Of a stretch of DNA of 12,586 nucleotides, positions 6,303 through 12,098 are shown one piece after another. The DNA comes from an uncultured Chloroflexota bacterium. Its GTDB lineage: Bacteria; Chloroflexota; Anaerolineae; Caldilineales; Caldilineaceae. Both the position numbers and the translations under genes were made by a program. The first letter of the stretch is position 1. Each line of letters opens with the position of its first letter. A model generated the notes under the pieces. It made no database searches and was not told where the DNA came from. It saw only the letters and a list, made by a program, of their open reading frames with translations. The stretch lies in contig CAIOHJ010000058.1 of assembly GCA_903858085.1 (NCBI GenBank), positions 1 through 12,586 of the forward strand. Reading direction: 5' to 3'.

Positions 6303-8487
6303 TTCGCTGGCATGCCGAACGCAGCCAGCCCCGCAGGAGCGAATCCCCCCGCCCATGCTGCTGGTCAGCGAGGTGCAGGGCGCTCTTCTGCATGAGATGG
6401 ACGGGCAGGCCCAAGACGGGTCTATGGAGTTTGAAGCTGTCACATTCTGGGAACGTCCCAACCGCAACCACGTGCGGGTACGCCGCACCGATCTGGATGC
6501 CTTTGCTGCTTCGTTTGTGGAGGCGCCTTTTCTGCGCAACCATGCCGAAGCGGACATCGGTGCCCGAGAAGGGATCGTGCTGGCTTCAACGGTTGAGGAA
6601 CGCCCCCACCCTGTCGACGGTCAGCTGACCCCCGCTCTCCGTCAGCGGGTGCGCGTGACTACGGCGCGCGGGCGCCAGGCGCTCCGCGAAGGACAGATCG
6701 ACCGTTTCAGTGTGTCACTCGATGTGGCGGGCTGGGAGTGTTCGGTGTGTGGCGCAGACTGGCTGCGCTGTCATCACTGGCCGGGCCAGCAGTATGACGT
6801 CAACGGGCAGCAGGCGATGTGCGAGATCGTGGCCGTTCAGCCGCGCGGGCGTGAGCTCTCCGCAGTGAATGTGCCCGCTGTCGATGGCACTGGACTGCTG
6901 CAAGCTTTGTGCGCGTGTAAGGCTGATCTGCAAAAGGAGAGAGAGATGAGCACGTTCGTAAACGAAGCGACGCTGCGCAGCGATGCCGGCCTGCATTGTG
7001 GGGGGGGCCAGGAGGAGAAGCTCAGCGCAGAGGCCAGCTCTGTACCGATTCCGCTGCCAGCTGCTGCACCTGTGACGACACCGGCTGAGGTCAATGAGAA
7101 CGAGGCCAGTGAGGTGCAGTCTGTGCTGCGCGCCGTACAGGAACAGCTGACCGCCCTGCAGCAGATGCGCAGCCAGCTTGAAGCGGAGCGCCGTGAGCAG
7201 CAGATTCGGACATCGGGTCTGAGCGAGCAAAGCCAGCAGGTGGTGCGGCTGGCTACCCAACACAACGGCGATCTGGACATATTGATCGAGGCACAGCGCG
7301 CCGCAGAGGCTGTGCTGGCCTCTCCGGTCAAGGGCAACCGCCCACTGCCCATCAGCGCCATGCAGGCCCCGGAAGATCGCATTCAGGATGCCTTTGACTG
7401 GGCAATGGGGCTGGCCAGTGCGCCGACCCCTCCCCCCTCCATGCGCAATGTGCGCGATCTGTATCTGGCCATCACCGGCGACCACGATTTTCACGGCAAG
7501 TTTGTGCCGGGCCAGGCCCAGCTGGCAGCAGCTACCACCACCACGCTGCCCGGGCTGGCCGTCAATGCCCTCAATAAGGTGGTGTTGCAGTACTACGCCA
7601 GCATGCTGACCTGGCGCTGGTATGAGCCGCTGGTCGAAATCGTGCCGCACGATGGCTCGACCCACGATGTGCAGCTGATCATGGTGGACGGCGTCTCCAA
7701 TCTCTCCACTGTGACGGAAGGCGCTGCCTATACCGAACTGACCGTGAGTGATTCCAAAGAGACAATTCCTTTCAGCAAGAAAGGCAATTTTGTCGGCATC
7801 ACTCTGGAAATGTTCCGTCGCTCTGACATTGCCAAGCTGCAAGCGATCCCGCGGGCACTCATGGCCGCCAGCCTGCGCACCCGCTCGTCCGCCATTGCCA
7901 GCATCTTCACCGCCAATGCCGGGGCAGGGCCGACGATGGCCAACGACAGCAAAGCGCTCTTCCACACCGACCACGGCAATCTGGACACCACCGCCTTCTC
8001 CGCAGCAGCCTGGGCCACTGCCCGACAGCGGCTCTGGAAGCAGCTTGTTCCAGGTACGGCCAAACCACTCAGTCTGTGGCCGGCTTTCTGCCTGGTGCCG
8101 ATCGAGCTTTTTGACGCAGCACTGGAGGTCTTTGGCTACGGCGAGGGAGATATCGGGCTACCCACCGCTGCGGGTACGGCGCAGAAGGTCAACCCCTATG
8201 CGTTGACAAGGGCCGGCGACCCCCGTCCAGTGCCTATTGTCGTGCCAGATTGGAGCGACACCAACAACTGGGCCTATCTGGTCGACCCACGTCTGCAATC
8301 TGTGATCTGCATGGCCTATGCCAACACGCCAGCCGGTGGCACCCATGCGCTGCCCGAATTTTTTACCGGCGACACCGAAAAGAGCGGCCTGCTCTTCACC
8401 AACGACGTGTTGCCTGTCAAGGTGCGCGACTGGTGGGGCTTCGGCGTAGCCACCTATGTCGGTATCGGCAAGAACAACGTAGCCTGA
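6286..8487 (+). CDS. Prohead protease / scaffold / major capsid fusion protein
   Basis: One frame encodes three head functions; from ATG 6286 it gives 733 residues. About 20-200 resembles a prohead serine protease: RNHAEADIG with candidate catalytic His86, FSVSLD with candidate Ser142 or Ser144, and the closing signature ELSAVNVPA (190-198). A Cys/His cluster (C152, C155, C162, H163, H164, C179) sits inside it. About 270-330 is a charged coiled-coil-like scaffold (delta) segment. About 386-733 resembles an HK97-fold major capsid protein, including STVTEGAAYTELTVSD and KKGNFVGITLEMFRRSDI. Such protease/capsid fusions are a known family. The protease would act inside the prohead, cutting scaffold and itself. 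The start is uncertain: 6286 has AGGAG at 6271-6275 and overlaps the portal by 17 nt; 6211 has AAGGAG 6 nt upstream but adds a basic leader read from portal-coding DNA; the farthest upstream in-frame start, TTG 6130, is unlikely. Confidence 0.85.
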   Translation: MNRAGDSLACRTQPAPQERIPPPMLLVSEVQGALLHEMDGQAQDGSMEFEAVTFWERPNRNHVRVRRTDLDAFAASFVEAPFLRNHAEADIGAREGIVLASTVEERPHPVDGQLTPALRQRVRVTTARGRQALREGQIDRFSVSLDVAGWECSVCGADWLRCHHWPGQQYDVNGQQAMCEIVAVQPRGRELSAVNVPAVDGTGLLQALCACKADLQKEREMSTFVNEATLRSDAGLHCGGGQEEKLSAEASSVPIPLPAAAPVTTPAEVNENEASEVQSVLRAVQEQLTALQQMRSQLEAERREQQIRTSGLSEQSQQVVRLATQHNGDLDILIEAQRAAEAVLASPVKGNRPLPISAMQAPEDRIQDAFDWAMGLASAPTPPPSMRNVRDLYLAITGDHDFHGKFVPGQAQLAAATTTTLPGLAVNALNKVVLQYYASMLTWRWYEPLVEIVPHDGSTHDVQLIMVDGVSNLSTVTEGAAYTELTVSDSKETIPFSKKGNFVGITLEMFRRSDIAKLQAIPRALMAASLRTRSSAIASIFTANAGAGPTMANDSKALFHTDHGNLDTTAFSAAAWATARQRLWKQLVPGTAKPLSLWPAFCLVPIELFDAALEVFGYGEGDIGLPTAAGTAQKVNPYALTRAGDPRPVPIVVPDWSDTNNWAYLVDPRLQSVICMAYANTPAGGTHALPEFFTGDTEKSGLLFTNDVLPVKVRDWWGFGVATYVGIGKNNVA
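6932..6939 (+). promoter_or_regulatory. Internal ribosome binding site AAAAGGAG inside the fusion gene
   Basis: AAAAGGAG lies 6 nt before an in-frame ATG at 6946, within the coding sequence of the protease/capsid fusion. Its context (CAAAAGGAGAGAGAG) closely resembles the site of the last gene (CAAAAAGGAGAGAGG, 12081-12095) and that at 8826-8834. It is as strong as any gene-starting site in the window and lies exactly between the protease and scaffold/capsid parts. Confidence 0.65.
6946..8487 (+). CDS. Nested in-frame product: scaffold plus major capsid protein
   Basis: Translation from ATG 6946 (Met221 of the 733-residue fusion) would give a 513-residue protein lacking the protease but keeping the coiled-coil scaffold segment and the whole capsid domain. 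The start has an ideal Shine-Dalgarno site 6 nt upstream and falls in the linker just after the protease signature ELSAVNVPA. Hundreds of capsid subunits but few protease copies are needed per head, so a strong internal start would solve the stoichiometry problem that one fused gene creates. Known analogues of nested head genes are lambda C/Nu3 and Mu I/Z, where the nested product is the scaffold alone. That this start is used is inferred. Confidence 0.55.
   Translation: MSTFVNEATLRSDAGLHCGGGQEEKLSAEASSVPIPLPAAAPVTTPAEVNENEASEVQSVLRAVQEQLTALQQMRSQLEAERREQQIRTSGLSEQSQQVVRLATQHNGDLDILIEAQRAAEAVLASPVKGNRPLPISAMQAPEDRIQDAFDWAMGLASAPTPPPSMRNVRDLYLAITGDHDFHGKFVPGQAQLAAATTTTLPGLAVNALNKVVLQYYASMLTWRWYEPLVEIVPHDGSTHDVQLIMVDGVSNLSTVTEGAAYTELTVSDSKETIPFSKKGNFVGITLEMFRRSDIAKLQAIPRALMAASLRTRSSAIASIFTANAGAGPTMANDSKALFHTDHGNLDTTAFSAAAWATARQRLWKQLVPGTAKPLSLWPAFCLVPIELFDAALEVFGYGEGDIGLPTAAGTAQKVNPYALTRAGDPRPVPIVVPDWSDTNNWAYLVDPRLQSVICMAYANTPAGGTHALPEFFTGDTEKSGLLFTNDVLPVKVRDWWGFGVATYVGIGKNNVA
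6991..7012 (+). repeat. 22-bp exact direct repeat, copy 1 (G8 tract)
   Basis: CTGCATTGT followed by eight G and CCAGG occurs here and again at 10844-10865 with no mismatch. Flanks are also partly alike (CGG before; GG and G after). Here it is read as L-H-C-G-G-G-Q near the start of the scaffold segment. Confidence 0.9.
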
Positions 8488-8498
8488 TTTGTGCAGCA

Positions 8499-8537
8499 CA
8501 CGCAGCCGGCAGGGTGATCAGTGGTGCCGGCTGCGTG
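8499..8537 (+). repeat. 13-bp perfect inverted repeat after the capsid gene
   Basis: CACGCAGCCGGCA (8499-8511) and TGCCGGCTGCGTG (8525-8537) form a perfect 13-bp, GC-rich stem with a 13-nt loop, starting 11 nt after the capsid stop codon. No T-tract follows, so it is not a standard intrinsic terminator. It more likely stabilises the 3' end of capsid mRNA, directs processing or causes partial termination, which would set capsid expression above that of downstream genes. Confidence 0.8.
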
Positions 8538-8574
8538 ATATCCAGAAGCTTTGCTGGGAAGAGGAATGACCAAG

Positions 8575-8802
8575 ATGCAAATTGACCAATTGTTGGCAAC
8601 GATTGCCGACCGAGCTGTAGCCGACCTGATCGATTCTTTGCTGATTCAGCTGGACAGTCTGGCAGCACAGGTAGCGGCATTGGAAGGACAGCGTCCAGCG
8701 GCCCGGTCCAACGAACCCAAAAGTAAACCAGATGCGGCCGGCGCAGCAGCGGAGCCGGCCAGCGCCCGCAAACAGACAGCTGCCAAGGAAAGCGCAGGGT
8801 GA
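8575..8802 (+). CDS. Small hypothetical protein in head operon, 75 aa
   Basis: Not recognised as a known family. Residues 1-39 are predicted by eye to be a continuous amphipathic helix with leucine-rich heptad character (LIDSLLIQLDSLAAQVAALEG), so it may oligomerise. Residues 40-75 are rich in Ala, Pro, Lys, Ser and Gln and look disordered. It lies between the capsid gene and another small gene, where phages often encode head accessory, decoration or assembly proteins. ATG 8575 is preferred because GAGGA (8561-8565) sits 9 nt upstream; an in-frame ATG at 8566 would add three residues. Coding character is fair: an acceptable start, and the frame ends only 36 nt before the next gene. Confidence 0.6.
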   Translation: MQIDQLLATIADRAVADLIDSLLIQLDSLAAQVAALEGQRPAARSNEPKSKPDAAGAAAEPASARKQTAAKESAG

Positions 8803-8838
8803 TCTAACAGACCGGCAGGGTGTAGAAAGGAGAGGGGT

Positions 8839-9186
8839 ATGGCAGAGTTGGTGGCTTTGAGTGTCACGATGAAGGCCGCTGGCGACGAAGATCTGATGCG
8901 GCTGAGGTTGCCGATTACTGGCCAGCTGGTCGGTGTCAGCGTCGAAGGGAGTGGAGCGACCGGTTCACCTACGGGGGGGGCGGTCTCGGTGACCGAGGAA
9001 TCTTTGGACGAGATCGCCAGCGTGACCATGAGCAGTTGGCGGGGTGATTGGCTGAGCCATCATCTGGGTGGAGCAGCCAGCCCGGTGGCGCTGAACGCCG
9101 GTGCCTCGCTTGGGGTTCGTCTGTACTTGAACGGCGGCACTACGCCGACGCTCAACCTGACTGTTTCGCTCTGGATGGTGCTGTAA
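8839..9186 (+). CDS. Hypothetical beta-rich head protein, possible decoration protein, 115 aa
   Basis: The start is well supported: AAAGGAG (8826-8832) is 6 nt before the ATG. The product is not recognised by family. Much of it consists of alternating hydrophobic strands (LMRLRLPITGQLVGVSVEG; LGVRLYLNGG; TLNLTVSLWMVL) joined by Gly/Thr/Ser loops. It has no signal peptide, membrane segment or cysteine. This suggests a small beta-sandwich virion protein. Its place just after the capsid gene fits a capsid decoration or stabilising protein; a head-tail joining or small tail protein is possible. Function is inferred from fold impression and position only. Confidence 0.7.
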   Translation: MAELVALSVTMKAAGDEDLMRLRLPITGQLVGVSVEGSGATGSPTGGAVSVTEESLDEIASVTMSSWRGDWLSHHLGGAASPVALNAGASLGVRLYLNGGTTPTLNLTVSLWMVL

Positions 9187-9193
9187 GACCCGG

Positions 9194-9277
9194 GGGCTGC
9201 CAGGAACGGTGCAGGCGAGTTGCGCCCAGGTGACTCGCTTTGTACTCCTCGATACCAAGTTCGAGGCCTGGCAGCCC
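9194..9277 (+). ncRNA. Structured three-stem element before the adaptor gene
   Basis: The gap 9187-9296 is the longest within the structural operon and can fold as a three-way junction. GGGCTGCCAGG (9194-9204) pairs perfectly with CCTGGCAGCCC (9267-9277), an 11-bp closing stem. Inside are AGGCGAGT/ACTCGCTT (9213-9220 with 9233-9240; 8 bp with one G-T) and CCTCGA/TCGAGG (9247-9252 with 9261-9266; 6 bp), the latter directly abutting the closing stem. The adaptor's AAGGAGG lies 6 nt after the fold. It may be a cis-acting translation control or mRNA processing element, or a small RNA. No function is shown. Confidence 0.5.
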
Positions 9278-9296
9278 TATCCCAAGGAGGTATGCG

Positions 9297-9902
9297 ATGA
9301 CTGCGATTGTGGATCTGCGCTCCAAAATACGCGCAGCACTGGGTACGGCTGTCGATACATCCAGCTGGCCCGACGATCTATTGGACGCCAGCGTTCGCCA
9401 GGCGTTGCCATTTCTGGCTGAACATTTGCCGCCCGACGAAGAGACAATTGTCTGCACTGCCGGCTGTGAGCAGGATCTAAGTGCCCTGACCGACCTCTAT
9501 CAAATTGCGGCAATCGGCTGGCCTTGGAGCGACGACGAGGGGATTTTTCGTCATGTACACTGGCGCCCGCTGGGCAAGCGACACATCTACATGGAGGGAG
9601 GCAAGCCGTCTGCTGGGGATGGGTTACGCTTGCGCTACTGGAAAAACATCACGGTCGCCGGGCTTGACGGTGCTGCGGTCTCTACAGTTCCATCTGAATG
9701 TGTGGATCTGTTGGTCACCGGTGCGGCAGGCTACGCGCTTTTTACTCGGCTGCGCCAGATTGGGGAAAACCCGGCTGCGCCCAAAACGGCCCAGAACGGG
9801 TATGCCCAGATTGCTGGGCATTTTCTTGCCAGGTTCAGCAATGGCTGTCAGCAGCTCGGTGCATTGGCACCCCTGACAGCCTGGACAGCGATGGGGCTCT
9901 AA
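9297..9902 (+). CDS. Probable head-tail adaptor (connector) protein
   Basis: The 201-residue product has the plan of phage adaptor proteins that bind below the portal ring. A helical N-terminus (IVDLRSKIRAALG, then WPDDLLDASVRQALPFLAEHLP at about 24-45) is followed by a strand-rich middle (about 50-128, ending in RLRYWKNITV) and a helical C-terminus starting VPSECVDLLVTGAAGYALFTRLR (131 on). The N-terminal WPDDLL pattern and the C-terminal helix with small residues recall adaptors of the SU10 type, but I recognise this from pattern, not from a search. ATG 9297 is chosen because AAGGAGG (9284-9290) lies 6 nt upstream; the frame runs back to 9240 without support. It follows the head genes and ends 1 nt before the next start, so the two are probably translationally coupled. 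Confidence 0.6.
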   Translation: MTAIVDLRSKIRAALGTAVDTSSWPDDLLDASVRQALPFLAEHLPPDEETIVCTAGCEQDLSALTDLYQIAAIGWPWSDDEGIFRHVHWRPLGKRHIYMEGGKPSAGDGLRLRYWKNITVAGLDGAAVSTVPSECVDLLVTGAAGYALFTRLRQIGENPAAPKTAQNGYAQIAGHFLARFSNGCQQLGALAPLTAWTAMGL

Positions 9903-9903
9903 A

Positions 9904-12054
9904 ATGCGCCCTCTTTCCGCCGATCTACTGTATGCACAACAGCAGCGTGGGGCCGCCTGGCGTGTCGCCGCCTATACCAAACCGCGCAGCACCTTTGCTG
10001 GCGATCCCTTTGAACTGCATACCGACTTTGCCAACGTGTGGCCAACTGGCAACCATCCTTATCAAATTCCCGGCCAACCTTGTGATCTGACCGCCTGCGC
10101 CTGTGCTGGCCAGACGAGCGGGGTTGTTCTGCATGCGGTACGTTCCGACGCAGCCGGCAAAGTCGGCATGCATCGTTTTGTCTACAACGGTCAGACATTG
10201 TCCAACGCGTCTGTCACCGACCTGGTCAGCCTGGTCTCCCCCTACCCTGTGGGGCAACGGGGCAGCACCCCAGGGATCGCCCAGGCAAACGGCCGGGTTC
10301 GGCTCGTCTATGCTGACGGGGCCTGTGTCTGGTCTCTCATCTCTACCGACGATGGGTGCACCTGGTCGATGCCGACTCTGCTCTACGACGGCACTGGGCT
10401 CTATGTTCGCTATTCCAACTTTTCTCTCCGTCCTGACTCCAGTGGGCGCTGGGTGCTCGGCTACTCGGCCTGGACTGCAAGTGGTCAGGCGCGGGTGCGT
10501 GGGGCACACGATACTGGAGCTGGGTGGGTGAACTGGCCCGTCTGTCCGACTACGGTGGACTGGCAGGTGGCTGGTCTGCCGGGTGCAGTTGCTGCCCAGC
10601 TGACCACGCAATGTGCTTTTTATCTGTGGGGGCGCAACTACACCTGGAGTACGCTTGCGGTCGGCTGTGTACCCCTGCTCAATGGCGCCTTTGTCTCCTG
10701 GTGGGATACGCTACAAACCGTGGACCGGGCTGGGCTCGAAGGGGAGAGCAGCTATGACCGGGTTCGCACTGGCGAAGGTTACGGGGCTTACTGGCTGACG
10801 ATGCAAGAAGGTCCGCCAGCAGGTCGTCGCTATTGGGGGCGGGCTGCATTGTGGGGGGGGCCAGGTGGTGCTGAGATGGAGGAGCCTGTTCTGCTTTCCG
10901 ACGAGGACGCAGACGCATCGATCTCACCATACGAATACCTGCACTGTGTGCCGGTTTCAGGAACCCAGTACCTGCTGCTGCTCGGGGCGGCGATCTATGC
11001 CGTCCTGAACAACGACATTGGCAATTCGGTAGGCACACTGGAAGTGATTGGCTATCGTTATTACCAACATGTGGGAGGTGGCGGGCGGATCGACCTGCAG
11101 GTGCGCCCGGGCCAGCTCTCGGTCGTCTCCGGGGCCTTGCGCAGCAGTCTGCCGGTCCATCCAGGGGATGTCCTGGAATTGGTGCGGGTCGTCAGTGCAC
11201 TTGACGCAGCAGGTCAGGCAGTGGGAGGCACGGACAGTCGAATCTTTCGAGTGGTTTCAGTCACGCATCGTGTGGAGCGAGCTGATGTGGTTGCCTACGA
11301 TGGGCCGGGCGTGCTTTGGGACCACCACCTGCGCCGGGCTCGGATTCTGCGGGCTGGAGACCGTACCCGAGCCGATGATTTGCGCGCTTTGATTGTTTGG
11401 GCTGGGCTTAAGCCTGACTCGATCGACCTGCCCGACCCCAACAGTCTCTCGCCCGGCTTTGTGGCCAGCGCAGACCAGGCCCTGGGCAGCGCAGTGGTTG
11501 AATACTTGCGAGACGTTGCCGCGTTGCTGCGTCCGGGCCGCCTGGAGGGTGGCGGCATCGTCACCGGCCATCCATCGGTGAGCATTGTGCCCGCAGCAGT
11601 GGGTGAACCGTCACTCCACCTGTTGCGTTGGCGAGAAACCGACAGCGTGTGTGTTGTACCGGTACACCGTATCGAAGGGGAACGGCTGACCGAATCAGCC
11701 AACGACAGGGTGATTGCCGTCGCCTGGGGCATGTTGAGCACGGATCCGACACAGGGAGAGGATTGGCGTGTGCAGATTGCCGCAACCAGTGGATATGGGC
11801 GGATTCGTCCGCATCCGCTGGTGCGTCGCAACCGGCGTTGGACAGGCACAACCTTACAGGCGGTGGTGGCTGCCGATGCCGCCAAAGCACAGGGGGGGCC
11901 ACCGCGCATCTGGGTGCACTGTCCGGCCCATCTGGGGGTAGAACTGTGGGATGTAGCGATAGTTCACAATGGGGTGGCCACCAGGCTGCGCATCACAGCG
12001 TTGGACGAACGGTTCAGCGACGGGCGGATCGAACAGGAGATCGGGTTGTGCTGA
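9904..12054 (+). CDS. Large tail protein: Asp-box propeller-like N-half, tail-hub-like C-half
   Basis: A 716-residue protein with no signal peptide. The N-terminal half (about 1-380) is rich in Trp, Tyr, Gly and short strands, with repeated SxxGRWVLGYS-like patterns. It contains one perfect Asp-box, S-x-D-x-G-x-T-W, at 147-154, the mark of beta-propeller proteins such as sialidases. The C-terminal half (about 385-716) resembles phage tail hub or baseplate proteins: a PGDVLELVRVV strand segment, a DDLRALIVWAGL helix, and a terminal LGVELWDVAIVHNGVATRLRITALDERF...IEQEIGL pattern like domains that close tail hub proteins. It is followed by an OB-fold protein, as hubs usually are. The start is 1 nt after the adaptor stop, with only a weak purine-rich site, implying coupling. 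Sialidase activity is not claimed; a propeller nozzle or a host-glycan-binding part is equally possible. Confidence 0.6.
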   Translation: MRPLSADLLYAQQQRGAAWRVAAYTKPRSTFAGDPFELHTDFANVWPTGNHPYQIPGQPCDLTACACAGQTSGVVLHAVRSDAAGKVGMHRFVYNGQTLSNASVTDLVSLVSPYPVGQRGSTPGIAQANGRVRLVYADGACVWSLISTDDGCTWSMPTLLYDGTGLYVRYSNFSLRPDSSGRWVLGYSAWTASGQARVRGAHDTGAGWVNWPVCPTTVDWQVAGLPGAVAAQLTTQCAFYLWGRNYTWSTLAVGCVPLLNGAFVSWWDTLQTVDRAGLEGESSYDRVRTGEGYGAYWLTMQEGPPAGRRYWGRAALWGGPGGAEMEEPVLLSDEDADASISPYEYLHCVPVSGTQYLLLLGAAIYAVLNNDIGNSVGTLEVIGYRYYQHVGGGGRIDLQVRPGQLSVVSGALRSSLPVHPGDVLELVRVVSALDAAGQAVGGTDSRIFRVVSVTHRVERADVVAYDGPGVLWDHHLRRARILRAGDRTRADDLRALIVWAGLKPDSIDLPDPNSLSPGFVASADQALGSAVVEYLRDVAALLRPGRLEGGGIVTGHPSVSIVPAAVGEPSLHLLRWRETDSVCVVPVHRIEGERLTESANDRVIAVAWGMLSTDPTQGEDWRVQIAATSGYGRIRPHPLVRRNRRWTGTTLQAVVAADAAKAQGGPPRIWVHCPAHLGVELWDVAIVHNGVATRLRITALDERFSDGRIEQEIGLC
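10844..10865 (+). repeat. 22-bp exact direct repeat, copy 2 (G8 tract)
   Basis: Second copy of the 6991-7012 repeat. Here it is read in another frame, as A-L-W-G-G-P-G, in the propeller-like part of the large tail protein, so the identity is not due to a shared protein motif. Confidence 0.9.
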
Positions 12055-12098
12055 CGCGGCACAGAAGGCGTCTGGACACACAAAAAGGAGAGAGGATC

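Noticed and set aside
5349..6557. 402-codon minus-strand frame across the portal
   Set aside because: It is antisense to a well-supported portal gene, has no recognised domain, and such long antisense frames are expected in GC-rich coding DNA.
6715..7974. 419-codon minus-strand frame across the protease/capsid gene
   Set aside because: Antisense to a recognised capsid fusion; low-complexity His/Gly/Gln/Leu-rich sequence typical of a shadow frame.
8506..8822. Short direct repeats GCAGGGTG around 8509, 8794 and 8815
   Set aside because: Eight to eleven bases only, irregular spacing, in GC-rich sequence; no sign of an array or operator set.
9193..9279. tRNA-like fold: 7-bp acceptor-like stem and a CCAAG-TTCGAGG-CCTGG T-arm-like hairpin
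   Set aside because: The T-stem has a mismatch, no D-arm can be formed, the middle hairpin has a 12-nt loop and not a 7-nt anticodon loop, and position 8 is not T. A three-way junction explains the pairing better.
10345..10368. Asp-box as evidence for an active sialidase
   Set aside because: Only one perfect Asp-box is seen and I find no catalytic Arg triad or FRIP-like motif; the box marks a propeller fold, not the enzyme activity.
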